Assembly: GCF_020614375.1 (NCBI RefSeq)
Contig: NZ_CP085327.1
Coordinates: 682,001 to 746,000, forward strand
Length of the DNA stretch: 64,000 bases
Direction of reading: 5' to 3'
Source: Haladaptatus salinisoli
GTDB lineage: Archaea > Halobacteriota > Halobacteria > Halobacteriales > Haladaptataceae
Shown: positions 18,675 to 26,650 of the stretch, one piece after another
Layout: each line of letters opens with the position of its first letter
Position numbering within the stretch: the stretch's first letter is position 1
The notes under the pieces: model-generated
The model's database searches: none
The model's input: the letters and a program-made list of their open reading frames with translations, nothing else
What the model was told of the DNA's origin: nothing
Program-made: the position numbers and the translations under genes

Positions 18675-19649
18675 ATGGAATTCGGGATCTACCTCAACCA
18701 GTACGGCGACGAGCGCCACCCCTTCGCGTTCGAGGACGCCTTCGAACAGGCGGCGCTCATGGAAGAACTGGGATACGACACCGCCGCGGTGGGCGAGCGA
18801 CACTTCTACGAGGAGGGGTTCTACGAACCGCTGACCTTCCTCTCCGCGCTCGGCGCGCGAACCGACGACCTCGATCTCATGGCGAACATCCTCATCCTGC
18901 CCGTCTACCACCCGATTCACCTCGCCGAGCGAATCACGGCGCTCGACCACCTGATCGACGGACGAACGCGGTGGGGCGTCTCGTTGGGCTACCGGGAGAG
19001 CGAACTTCGCAACTTCGGCGTCGAGATGGACGACCGCGTTCCGCGATTCTTGGAGAGCATCGATATCGTGAAGCGGTTGCTGGAGGGGGAGCGATTCAGC
19101 CACGACGGGGCGTACTTCCGGTTCGACGACGCGTTCGTTCGACCCCGACCGGTTCAAAAGCCGCGACCGCGGCTCTGGGGCGGCGGCAGTTCGCCCGTCG
19201 CGATAAAGCGGGCGGCGTACCGGTGCGACGGCTTTACCGCCGCCGTCACCGTCCCGGAGACGCTCGCCGACGATATCGAGCGCTACCGCGAGGCGGTGGC
19301 GGAAGCGGGGAAAGACCCGGACGACGCGTCGGTCACGATCATGGTGGACGGGTACGTCGGCGAATCCACCGACGCCGCCCGGGAGGCGCTCGAACCGTAC
19401 ATGTTCGACCTCCACGAGAAGTACATCAAGTGGGGGAACCCCGAGTTCCGACGACGACCGACGTGGGAGGACGTCGAAGCGCAGGTTCTGGTCGGGACGG
19501 CGGACGAAGTCGCCGAGAAGGTCGCGCGCTACCGCGATATCGGCGTCGACCACCTCATCTTCCGAACGCAGTTCCCGGGGATGGAGCAGTCGGCGGCGCT
19601 CGAAAGTATCCGTCGGTTCGGGGAGGACGTGATGCCGCAGTTCCGGTAA
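18675..19649 (+). CDS. Luciferase-like (LLM class) flavin-dependent oxidoreductase
   Basis: The 324-residue protein is a bacterial-luciferase-like TIM barrel. The N-terminus MEFGIYLNQYGDE, the segment ERHFYEEGFYEPLTFLSALGARTDDL and the later RTRWGVSLGYRESEL fit FMN- or F420-dependent monooxygenases. I chose the ATG at 18675 since the upstream residues are not like any family member. It is convergent with the unrecognised gene at 19.7 kb and divergent from the NCS1 permease. Its substrate is unknown. Confidence 0.92.
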   Translation: MEFGIYLNQYGDERHPFAFEDAFEQAALMEELGYDTAAVGERHFYEEGFYEPLTFLSALGARTDDLDLMANILILPVYHPIHLAERITALDHLIDGRTRWGVSLGYRESELRNFGVEMDDRVPRFLESIDIVKRLLEGERFSHDGAYFRFDDAFVRPRPVQKPRPRLWGGGSSPVAIKRAAYRCDGFTAAVTVPETLADDIERYREAVAEAGKDPDDASVTIMVDGYVGESTDAAREALEPYMFDLHEKYIKWGNPEFRRRPTWEDVEAQVLVGTADEVAEKVARYRDIGVDHLIFRTQFPGMEQSAALESIRRFGEDVMPQFR

Positions 19650-19674
19650 CGAGGCTCGCCTCGGCCGCGCCGCG

Positions 19675-20829
19675 CTACGCGTATTCGCTGATCGCCTCCC
19701 GTATCCAGTCCAAGTTGCGCTCCGGTAGCAGCCCGTAGTTGTAGAACGAGACGCGCTCGGCCCCGGCGTCGACGACCGCGTCGACCAGTTCTCGGACGGT
19801 CGCGGCGTCGCGAACCGCTGGGTGGCCGGGTAGCAGTCCCGCGTGGAGCGGAACGTCGGGCGTCAGATCGTCGGCCACTCGAAGTCGGTCCGCGGCCGCG
19901 GTTCCCGACGACTCGTACGCGATAACGGTGTAGTAATCGAGCGAGTCGGCCAGTCGCGCCAAGTCGGCACCCTGCATCCACGCGTCTTCGACGTCGAGCA
20001 GGCCGACGTAGTAGCCCATCTTCGCGTCGACGACCGCCCGACAGTCCGAGAACAGCGTCGTCAGAACGTCCGTGCGCGCGTCGGCGTATCCCTCGACTTC
20101 GGGGTGCGCGGCGAGCCAGCCGTAGGGGTCGACGGTCGACGGGAGGCGGCCCTCGGCCAATCGCAGAATCGCCTCTCGGCACGCGCGGCGGGCGCGGTCG
20201 ACGTCCACACCGTCGTTCGCGGCGTTCTCCCGACAGTGGTCGCAAAAGCAGAGCCCGAACAGGAACTCCCCGAGGGTGCCGAGTCGGGCGTGGATTTTCT
20301 GGTGGTGCCAGCCGAACCCGGTTCCGTACATGTAATCGAACGACTCCAGTTCGATGCGGTCGAACGCGCCGAGCGCCGAGAGCTCTCCGAGAACGTCCAG
20401 GAGATACCGCCGAACCGTCGGATTCGCGGGACAGAGTCCGAACGCGAGCGAATCCCCGAACGGCGTTCGAATCGTCGCCTCCGGACGGCGCAGTCCCAGC
20501 CGCGAGTTGTGACAACCGACCGTCCACGAGTTGAGCGACACCTCCGACCCCTCCACGCCGTCGACTATCTCACGAACCCAATCGCCATCGCCCATCGTCT
20601 CGTTCGGAACCGGTTTCAGATCGGCGTACTCCGCGTCCGGCCGGAAGTAACTGCTCGCCCGCGCGAAGAACGTCTTCCGCGCGGGGTTGTGCGGGAGGAA
20701 CGCCTGAACGGCGTGGTAGTTCGTGGCGAGGTTGATCTCCGTGATGCCGATGTCGTCGAGTCGCTCGACGACGGCGTCGACGCCCTCGTCGAGCACGTCC
20801 CACGGGTACGCCCACAACGCGAAGTCCAT
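19675..20829 (-). CDS. Unrecognised protein, TIM-barrel-like, with a CxxC pair
   Basis: The 384-residue protein has no signal peptide. Alternating strand/helix pattern (DIGITEINLATNYHAV near residue 27, RIELESFDYMYG near 155, YYTVIAYESSG near 290) looks like a TIM barrel, and GLCFCDHCRE near residue 190 resembles the paired cysteines seen in some glycosidase-like barrels. I do not recognise the family. It is divergent from the epimerase gene with 113 bases between them. It may act on a glycoside or a sugar, but that rests on fold impression only. Confidence 0.8.
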   Translation of the reverse strand: MDFALWAYPWDVLDEGVDAVVERLDDIGITEINLATNYHAVQAFLPHNPARKTFFARASSYFRPDAEYADLKPVPNETMGDGDWVREIVDGVEGSEVSLNSWTVGCHNSRLGLRRPEATIRTPFGDSLAFGLCPANPTVRRYLLDVLGELSALGAFDRIELESFDYMYGTGFGWHHQKIHARLGTLGEFLFGLCFCDHCRENAANDGVDVDRARRACREAILRLAEGRLPSTVDPYGWLAAHPEVEGYADARTDVLTTLFSDCRAVVDAKMGYYVGLLDVEDAWMQGADLARLADSLDYYTVIAYESSGTAAADRLRVADDLTPDVPLHAGLLPGHPAVRDAATVRELVDAVVDAGAERVSFYNYGLLPERNLDWIREAISEYA

Positions 20830-20942
20830 GTTGGATGGACGCCAGCGCGTCGCTTATCGTTTTCTCGAATCGTTCCGATACGTCTCCGACGGAACGGCTC
20901 GGAGCGCGCCAAGTTGATGACCCACTCCGCCGTACCACGCGC

Positions 20943-22052
20943 ATGCAGATCACTCGCGTAGCGATCCACCGGTTCGAGATACCGCTGGAAGAGCCGTTCG
21001 TCACCGCGCTCCGGCCGATTCCCGCCCTCGAACGCGTGCTGGTCGAAGTCGAGACGGACGTCGGACTCACCGGCGTCGGCGAGGGCGCACCCGCGTACGA
21101 GGTGACCGGCGAGACGCAGGGCTCGACCGCCGCCGTCCTCGCGGACGTGCTGGCCCCCGCCGTTCTCGGCGAGGATCCGCTGGCGGTCGAACGCCTCGTT
21201 CGACGGATGCGGGCGCTCGTCGACGGTGCGCCGAGCGCGCACGCGGCGCTCGAAATCGCCTTTCAGGACCTCCGCGGAAAGGCGGCAGAGCAACCGCTGT
21301 ACCGATTGCTCGGCGGAAACGCCGAAGAGCCGACGCTCACCGTCCCGAAGGTTCTCAGCATCAAACCTCCCGACGAGATGGCGGCCGACGCCGCGGCCGC
21401 CGTCGACGAGGGTTACGACCAACTGAAGATAAAGCTCGGACGCGACCCGGAGACGGATATCGAACGCGTGACCGCTATCGCGGCGGCCGTTCCCGACGAA
21501 ACCAGCCTGAAAGCCGACGCGAATCAGGGATGGGGCGACGCGAAGACGGCCGTAGAGGCGCTCGCCGGAATGGCCCACCACCTCGACGTGATCGAACAAC
21601 CCGTCGCCAAGGAGAACGTGAGCGACCTCGCCTTCCTCCGCGACCGACTCGACGTCCCGGTCATGCCCGACGAGAGCGTCGAAACGGCGACCGACGCGTT
21701 GGACCTGATAAAGCGAGGGGCGGGCGACGTCTTCAACATCAAACTGATGAAGACCGGCGGCATCGCCGAGGCGGTCCGACTGAACGCGGTCGCCGAGGCG
21801 GACGACCGTCCGACGCAGTTGGGGTCGATGGTCGAGGGACACGTCGGAACCGCCGCGGGAATTCACTTCGCGTCGGCCTTCGAGAACGTGATCTGGAACG
21901 AGATGGTCGGCCCTTTCATGACGACCGAGGGAATCACCGACCTGCGCGCGGACGTTCCGCGAATCGAAACCTCCGGCCCCGGCCTCGGCGTGCGGGTCGA
22001 CCGAACGAAGCTGCGGTCGCTCCGCAGCGACGTTACCGAAATCGAACCATGA
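20943..22052 (+). CDS. Enolase-superfamily epimerase (dipeptide epimerase / N-acylamino acid racemase type)
   Basis: The 369-residue protein has the muconate-lactonising-enzyme set of residues: KxK at Lys162/Lys164, metal ligands Asp192, Glu218 (IEQP) and Asp243, and the second base Lys267. Two lysines facing each other define the 1,1-proton transfer group: L-Ala-D/L-Glu epimerases, N-succinylamino acid racemases and o-succinylbenzoate synthases. The following M20 gene overlaps its stop by four bases, so an acyl- or peptidyl-amino acid is the likely substrate. Confidence 0.93.
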   Translation: MQITRVAIHRFEIPLEEPFVTALRPIPALERVLVEVETDVGLTGVGEGAPAYEVTGETQGSTAAVLADVLAPAVLGEDPLAVERLVRRMRALVDGAPSAHAALEIAFQDLRGKAAEQPLYRLLGGNAEEPTLTVPKVLSIKPPDEMAADAAAAVDEGYDQLKIKLGRDPETDIERVTAIAAAVPDETSLKADANQGWGDAKTAVEALAGMAHHLDVIEQPVAKENVSDLAFLRDRLDVPVMPDESVETATDALDLIKRGAGDVFNIKLMKTGGIAEAVRLNAVAEADDRPTQLGSMVEGHVGTAAGIHFASAFENVIWNEMVGPFMTTEGITDLRADVPRIETSGPGLGVRVDRTKLRSLRSDVTEIEP

Positions 22053-23209
22053 GCGTCGACGAGGAACGACTGGTCGAGTTGACCGCGGAACTGGTCGAGC
22101 GGGCGAGCGAGAATCCCCCCGGAAACGAGCGCGCGGTCGCCGACTTCCTCGCGGAGCGACTTCGAGCGTCGCCGGTCGGGTTCGACGTCGAGCGGTACGA
22201 GGTCGAACCCGACCGTCCGAACGTCGTCGCTCGCGCCGGCGACGCCGACGGCGGAACGGTGCTCCTCGCCGGCCACACGGACGTGGTTCCCGCGACCCCC
22301 GACGAGTGGACCGGCGACCCGTACGCGCTCCGTCGGAACGCGGGGCGACTCGTCGGCCGGGGCGCGTCCGATATGAAAGCCGCCCTCGCCGCCAAGGTGC
22401 TCGCGGCCGAATCGGCGCTCGCCGACGGCGCGGTCGACGGGGAGGTCGTCCTCGCGTTCGTCGTCGACGAGGAGTGGAACGGCGCGGGGATGCGAGCGCT
22501 CGTCGATCGGGGAATCGCGGCCGACTACGCGATCATCGGCGAGCCGACGAATCTGAACGTGTGCGTCGCACAGAAGGGCGTCGCGCGGTACCGACTCACC
22601 GTCCGGGGGAAGAGCGCCCACTCCGGCCGACCGGATCGCGGCGTGAACGCCATCACCGGGATGCGTCGTGCGCTCGACCGAATCGAAGAACTCGACCCGG
22701 ACGTCCGCCGGACGACGTCGCATTCGCTGTTGGCGCCCGAAACGATAACCGTCACCGAGATCGACGGCGGAATCGGGCCGAACGTCGTTCCCGACCGCGT
22801 CGTCGCCACGGTCGACTGGCGGACGCTCCCCGGACGCGACGGGTCGGTCGACGCGTTCGATCGCAGAATCGAGAGCGCGCTCGACGGCCTGTCGGTCGAC
22901 GGGACGGAAGTGGACGTTTCCTCCGAGCGTCTCGTGTTCGCTCGCGCGGCGGAGATCCCGTCCGACCATCCCCTCGCCGCGACCGTCGTCGAGGCTGCGC
23001 GGGATTCGGACGCGGACGCCGACGCGGTCGGGTTCGACGCGGCGACCGACGCGCGATTTCTGATCCGCGACGCGGGGATTCCGACGGTGCTGTTCGGTCC
23101 CGGGAGCATCGAGGAGGACGCCCACACGGTCGACGAATCGGTCGCCGTCGACGACGTGGTCACGACGGCCCGCGTTTACGAGTCGGCGATCCGCCGCTTG
23201 CTCGCCTGA
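22049..23209 (+). CDS. M20 family metallopeptidase / acylase (ArgE/DapE type)
   Basis: The 386-residue protein has the M20 zinc-binding residues in order: His76 and Asp78 (GHTDVV), Asp108 (GRGASDMK), Glu141/Glu142 (DEEWNGAG), Glu165-Pro and a C-terminal His in EDAHTVDE. The dimerisation segment GKSAHSGRPDRG is present. The family removes acyl groups or cuts dipeptides. The ATGA overlap with the epimerase gene indicates coupled translation, so it likely takes the epimerase's product. Confidence 0.93.
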   Translation: MSVDEERLVELTAELVERASENPPGNERAVADFLAERLRASPVGFDVERYEVEPDRPNVVARAGDADGGTVLLAGHTDVVPATPDEWTGDPYALRRNAGRLVGRGASDMKAALAAKVLAAESALADGAVDGEVVLAFVVDEEWNGAGMRALVDRGIAADYAIIGEPTNLNVCVAQKGVARYRLTVRGKSAHSGRPDRGVNAITGMRRALDRIEELDPDVRRTTSHSLLAPETITVTEIDGGIGPNVVPDRVVATVDWRTLPGRDGSVDAFDRRIESALDGLSVDGTEVDVSSERLVFARAAEIPSDHPLAATVVEAARDSDADADAVGFDAATDARFLIRDAGIPTVLFGPGSIEEDAHTVDESVAVDDVVTTARVYESAIRRLLA

Positions 23210-23336
23210 AACGGGATTTCGAGCGTTTTCCGAGTCCATGTCGCCGTTCGACCTCGAACGGTCGGTCTCGGCGGGGCGTCGGTTCGGACCGGCGGCACCA
23301 ACGTACTTGCTTTCGAACGACGAACGCACGACCACG

Positions 23337-24536
23337 ATGAACGGGGAGCAGCCACACTCGCGCTCCGATTCGCGCCTTTCGGAGCGAGTAAGCGCCATCG
23401 ACCGCTCGAAGATCCGCGTGATGTACGACCTGGCGCTGGAGGTCGCCGACGAGGATCTCGTCCACTTCGAGATAGGGGAACCCGACTTCGATACGCCGAC
23501 GCACATCGTGGAAGCGGCGGCGGACGCCGCGAACGCCGGCGCTACGCACTACACCTCGAACGCGGGTCTTCCGGAGCTTCGGGAGGCGGTGGCGGCGAAG
23601 ACGGCCACGGAAAACGGGGTCGAGTTCGACCCCCGTCGGGAGATCACGATCACCAACGGCGCGATGGAGGCCCTGTACCTCGCGCTCCAAACCGTCGTCT
23701 CGCCCGGCGACGAGGTGGTCGTCCCGACTCCCGCGTGGCCGAACTATCGAAATCAGATTCGTCTCGCGGGGGGAGTACCGGTGTACGTGCCGCTGCCAGC
23801 GGAGCGGGGATTCGATTTGGACGCCGACGCCGTCGCCGACGCCATCTCCGACGAGACCGCGGCGGTGATCGTCTGCAGGCCGTCGAATCCCACCGGTCGC
23901 GTGTACGACCGCGACCGACTCGAAACCGTCGTCGAGGCGGCGGCCGCACACGACGCGTACGTCATCGCCGACGAGGTCTACGAGGGACTCATCTTCGACG
24001 GTTCGCCCCGGAGCGTCGCCGCGGACACCGCGCACTCGGACGCCGTCGTGAGCGTGAATTCGTGTTCGAAGAAGTACGCGATGACGGGTTGGCGATTGGG
24101 TTGGTTGGCCGGACCGGAGCACGTCGTTCGGGCCGCCACGGTCACGCACGAGAGCACGACGGCGTGCGCGCCGAGCGTTTCGCAGCACGCGGCGATCGCG
24201 GCGCTCACGGGACCGCAGGAGCCGATCCGCGCGATGAAAGACGCGTACGAGACGCGCCGCGACTACGTCGTCGACCGGATCGCCGACATCCCCGATATTT
24301 CGTGCCCCCGTCCGAAGGGGGCGTTTTACGCCTTCGTCGACGTGAGCGCGCTCGACGGGTCGAGCTTCGAGATCGCAAAACGGTTGCTCTACGATTACGG
24401 CGTCGTGACGGCGCCGGGGGACGGATTCGGGGACGCGGGCGAAGGGTACCTGCGACTCAGCTTCGCGACCGGTTTGGAACGCATCGAACTCGGCCTCGAT
24501 CGCATCGAGGCGATGGTGACGGCGGAGCGAGGATAG
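23337..24536 (+). CDS. Class I/II pyridoxal-phosphate aminotransferase
   Basis: The 399-residue protein has the fold-type I landmarks: TNGAMEAL near residue 107, the PLP contact Asn in RPSNPTGR near 184, Asp in IADEVYEGL near 212, the Schiff-base Lys245 in SKKYAMTGWRLGW and the C-terminal Arg in LRLSFAT. The substrate is not clear from sequence; aspartate, aromatic or branched-chain amino acids are possible. It follows the epimerase-M20 pair by 127 bases in the same direction, which suggests an amino acid salvage role. Confidence 0.93.
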   Translation: MNGEQPHSRSDSRLSERVSAIDRSKIRVMYDLALEVADEDLVHFEIGEPDFDTPTHIVEAAADAANAGATHYTSNAGLPELREAVAAKTATENGVEFDPRREITITNGAMEALYLALQTVVSPGDEVVVPTPAWPNYRNQIRLAGGVPVYVPLPAERGFDLDADAVADAISDETAAVIVCRPSNPTGRVYDRDRLETVVEAAAAHDAYVIADEVYEGLIFDGSPRSVAADTAHSDAVVSVNSCSKKYAMTGWRLGWLAGPEHVVRAATVTHESTTACAPSVSQHAAIAALTGPQEPIRAMKDAYETRRDYVVDRIADIPDISCPRPKGAFYAFVDVSALDGSSFEIAKRLLYDYGVVTAPGDGFGDAGEGYLRLSFATGLERIELGLDRIEAMVTAERG

Positions 24537-24576
24537 CGGCGAAACGCTCGGTACAGAGCACCGCGTTCGTATTCGT

Positions 24577-25029
24577 ATGTACTCCGAACGAGAACGCCGA
24601 TTCGTATCGAACGCGCGCGTCGCCCGCCTCGCGACCGTCGACCGTGATGGACGGCCGCACGTCGTCCCGATCTGTTTCGCGCTCGTCGGCGACCGACTCG
24701 TCTCCCCGATCGACGAAAAACCGAAATCCGTCGACGCGGACGCGCTGACGCGGGTACGAAACGTCCGGCACGACCCGCGCGCCGCGGTCGTAGTCGATCG
24801 TTACTCCGACGACTGGTCGCGGTTGGGGTGGGTGCAGATTCGCGGCGAAGCCTCGATTCGAGAGCCCCGCGATTCGACGTTCGCTTCGGCCGTTTCCTCG
24901 CTCCGAACGAAGTACCCCCAGTACGACGACCACCGATTGGAGGACCGACCACTCGTCGTTCTCGACCCGCGAACGGTCGTCTCGTGGGGGAATCTCCGAC
25001 CGTCGTCGAACGACCGGAATCGGAGGTGA
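24577..25029 (+). CDS. PPOX-class F420-dependent oxidoreductase (Rv0121-like)
   Basis: The 150-residue protein is a split beta-barrel of the pyridoxamine-phosphate-oxidase type. VARLATVDRDGRPHVVPICF at the start and KYPQYDDHRLEDRP near residue 115 fit the group called Rv0121 family (TIGR03668), which binds F420 and not FMN. Its substrate is unknown. It is the last of the four-gene run beginning with the epimerase, but 40 bases separate it from the aminotransferase. Confidence 0.87.
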   Translation: MYSERERRFVSNARVARLATVDRDGRPHVVPICFALVGDRLVSPIDEKPKSVDADALTRVRNVRHDPRAAVVVDRYSDDWSRLGWVQIRGEASIREPRDSTFASAVSSLRTKYPQYDDHRLEDRPLVVLDPRTVVSWGNLRPSSNDRNRR

Positions 25030-25124
25030 CCCCCCGACGTCGAAGCGTGATTGCCCTCGGGAGGCTTCGAGATTCGTCTCTTGCCACCGCTCAAAACCGG
25101 GAGAAATCGGAGGGAAAGAAGGAG

Positions 25125-25145
25125 TGCTCCGTCAGGGATTTGAAC
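25125..25145 (-). repeat. Partial copy of the tRNA-Glu 3' end (att-like)
   Basis: The 21 bases are identical to 25237-25257, the T-arm and acceptor 3' part of the tRNA-Glu gene, 112 bases away in the same orientation. A duplicated tRNA 3' end is the usual scar of integrase-mediated insertion at a tRNA gene. Confidence 0.65.
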
Positions 25146-25148
25146 AAC

Positions 25149-25189
25149 CGGAAGACGCTTCCTCGCCTCCGGCGAGACTGCCTCTTCCG
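25149..25189. repeat. Nested hairpin between the tRNA and its partial copy
   Basis: Outer arms CGGAAGA (25149-25155) and TCTTCCG (25183-25189) enclose an inner perfect stem CTCGCC/GGCGAG (25162-25167 and 25171-25176) with loop TCC. This accounts for most of the 91 bases between the two repeats. Confidence 0.55.
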
Positions 25190-25236
25190 TAATTCGAACC
25201 CCTGAGCGTCCGCTTTTCCTCGTTACACTCGGAAAA

Positions 25237-25311
25237 TGCTCCGTCAGGGATTTGAACCCTGGTCCTTGCCGTGAGAGGGCAAGATGATTGGCCGGACTAC
25301 ACCAACGGAGC
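25237..25311 (-). tRNA. tRNA-Glu (anticodon CUC)
   Basis: The minus strand folds as a 75-base tRNA. Acceptor arms GCTCCGT and ACGGAGC pair perfectly, the anticodon stem TTGCC/GGCAA encloses the loop CTCTCAC with anticodon CTC, and the T-arm is CAGGG/CCCTG with loop TTCAAAT. The discriminator base is A; CCA is not encoded. A run of four T follows, which may end transcription. No intron is present. Confidence 0.95.
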
Positions 25312-25417
25312 GCGTTTTTCGATAGTCGTAGGGACCGTTTAACAGTTGCGTTTTCGCCGCGCCGTGGCCCAAATTGACACGTGCTGGCAGGGGTTCGCGC
25401 TCGGAGGGAAGAAACGG

Positions 25418-26599
25418 TCACTCCCGGTCGAGCGGCGAGCCGGCGGCGTCGGGCTCGTGACCGTCGAGGCTGATGATGTTCTCGCGGCCGACCCGGAGTT
25501 TGCTGATGTCGCCGTCGTCTTCCATCTCCGAGAGGAGCATGCTCACCTTGGATTTCGACCAGCCCGTCGCCTCCACGATGTTCACCTGCTTCATCCGTCC
25601 GCCGTTTTCGCGGAGCAGTTTCTTCACGCGCGCCTCGTCGGTCAACAACTCCTCGTCGCTCACCGCGGGTTCGGCGGAGTTGCTACTCGCCGTCGCCGGC
25701 GCGGAACCACCGCCGCCGCCACCGCCGCCGGGAGTGCTCGGCGGAGACGAGAGCGAGCCGAAACCCCCCTGTCGCCACGCGAACACCGCGGCCAAGCCGA
25801 TGAGAACGACCACGGCGGCGACGAACAGCATCATCGGCGATTCGGAGGGCTGTTCGCCGCCGCTTCCCGGCGGATTCTCTCCGCCGTTCGGCGGGGATGT
25901 AGTCGTGGTCGTTCCGTCGTCCGGCGGCGGCGTGAACTGAACCATCGGTCGCTGGTCGTTGAACTCACGCGGCCCCGACCACGAGACGGTGTCGCTCCCC
26001 GCGAGCGTTTCCCCCGTCATGTGGAACTTCTTCCCCTGCGGTTCCGCGGACTTGAACTTCATCCCGTCCGCTGGTTCGATGACGAGCGTCTGCCGTTCTC
26101 CGAGATAAAGTCCTCCCTTGAACACGTCGCCGATGGTGCGGTACCCCTTGTTGTTGTCCGCGAACGAAGTCCACCTGAACGACATCTCGACGACGCCTCG
26201 CCGCGCGTCTTCGTTCAGGCCGCCGCCGCCGATGTAGGCCCGTTTCGAAAAGTTCTCCGCGACCATTCCCCGGCCCGTTCGATTGGCCGCCGTTTTGGTG
26301 AGATTTCTCGCATTGTTCTTGAAGTCCGTGTAGAGTTCCGTCTCTCCGTTGTTGAACTGCTCTTTGAACTGTTGGAACTGTCGTCGCTCGGTGTCGTTGT
26401 TCAGCGTCTTCTCGTACCGAAACGTCCAGCGCGCGGAGTAGTTTCCGTAGACGGTGATGTGAAACTCGACGTCGTCGAACTCCTGAGGAGTGGTGAACGT
26501 CTGCGGAGTTTCCTGGCTGCTACTCTGAGTCGTACCGAGAGCGGGAAACGACCCGACGAGTAGCACCACGACGAGGCCGACAGCCAGGAGCCGTCTCAT
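25418..26599 (-). CDS. Membrane-anchored protein with extracellular domain and cytoplasmic winged helix
   Basis: The 393-residue protein has a signal peptide (residues 1-22), an exported domain (about 30-225) with several NxS/T sites, a Thr/Pro/Gly linker, one transmembrane helix (about 256-275), a run of eight Gly (291-298) and a C-terminal winged helix-turn-helix (about 320-380; MKQVNIVEATGWSKSKVSML). The layout matches haloarchaeal proteins labelled DUF7345 plus DUF7343, as far as I recall. It may pass an outside signal to DNA directly, without a kinase. Only tRNA-Glu lies downstream. Confidence 0.88.
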   Translation of the reverse strand: MRRLLAVGLVVVLLVGSFPALGTTQSSSQETPQTFTTPQEFDDVEFHITVYGNYSARWTFRYEKTLNNDTERRQFQQFKEQFNNGETELYTDFKNNARNLTKTAANRTGRGMVAENFSKRAYIGGGGLNEDARRGVVEMSFRWTSFADNNKGYRTIGDVFKGGLYLGERQTLVIEPADGMKFKSAEPQGKKFHMTGETLAGSDTVSWSGPREFNDQRPMVQFTPPPDDGTTTTTSPPNGGENPPGSGGEQPSESPMMLFVAAVVVLIGLAAVFAWRQGGFGSLSSPPSTPGGGGGGGGSAPATASSNSAEPAVSDEELLTDEARVKKLLRENGGRMKQVNIVEATGWSKSKVSMLLSEMEDDGDISKLRVGRENIISLDGHEPDAAGSPLDRE

Positions 26600-26650
26600 G
26601 TACCTAATTCGTCCATGCCCGGATATAAAAGACCTTGTGACGTGCGGTCG

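Larger units (their letters stand above)
25030..25417. other. Gap of 388 bases with tRNA-Glu and a tRNA-derived repeat
   Basis: This stretch holds the tRNA-Glu gene at 25237-25311, a 21-base copy of its 3' end at 25125-25145 and a structured segment between them. The parts at 25030-25120 and 25312-25417 show no gene. Confidence 0.7.

Noticed and set aside
23238-23336. A longer N-terminus for the aminotransferase
   Set aside because: The extra 33 residues are not like the family, and the ATG at 23337 gives a normal fold-type I N-terminus.
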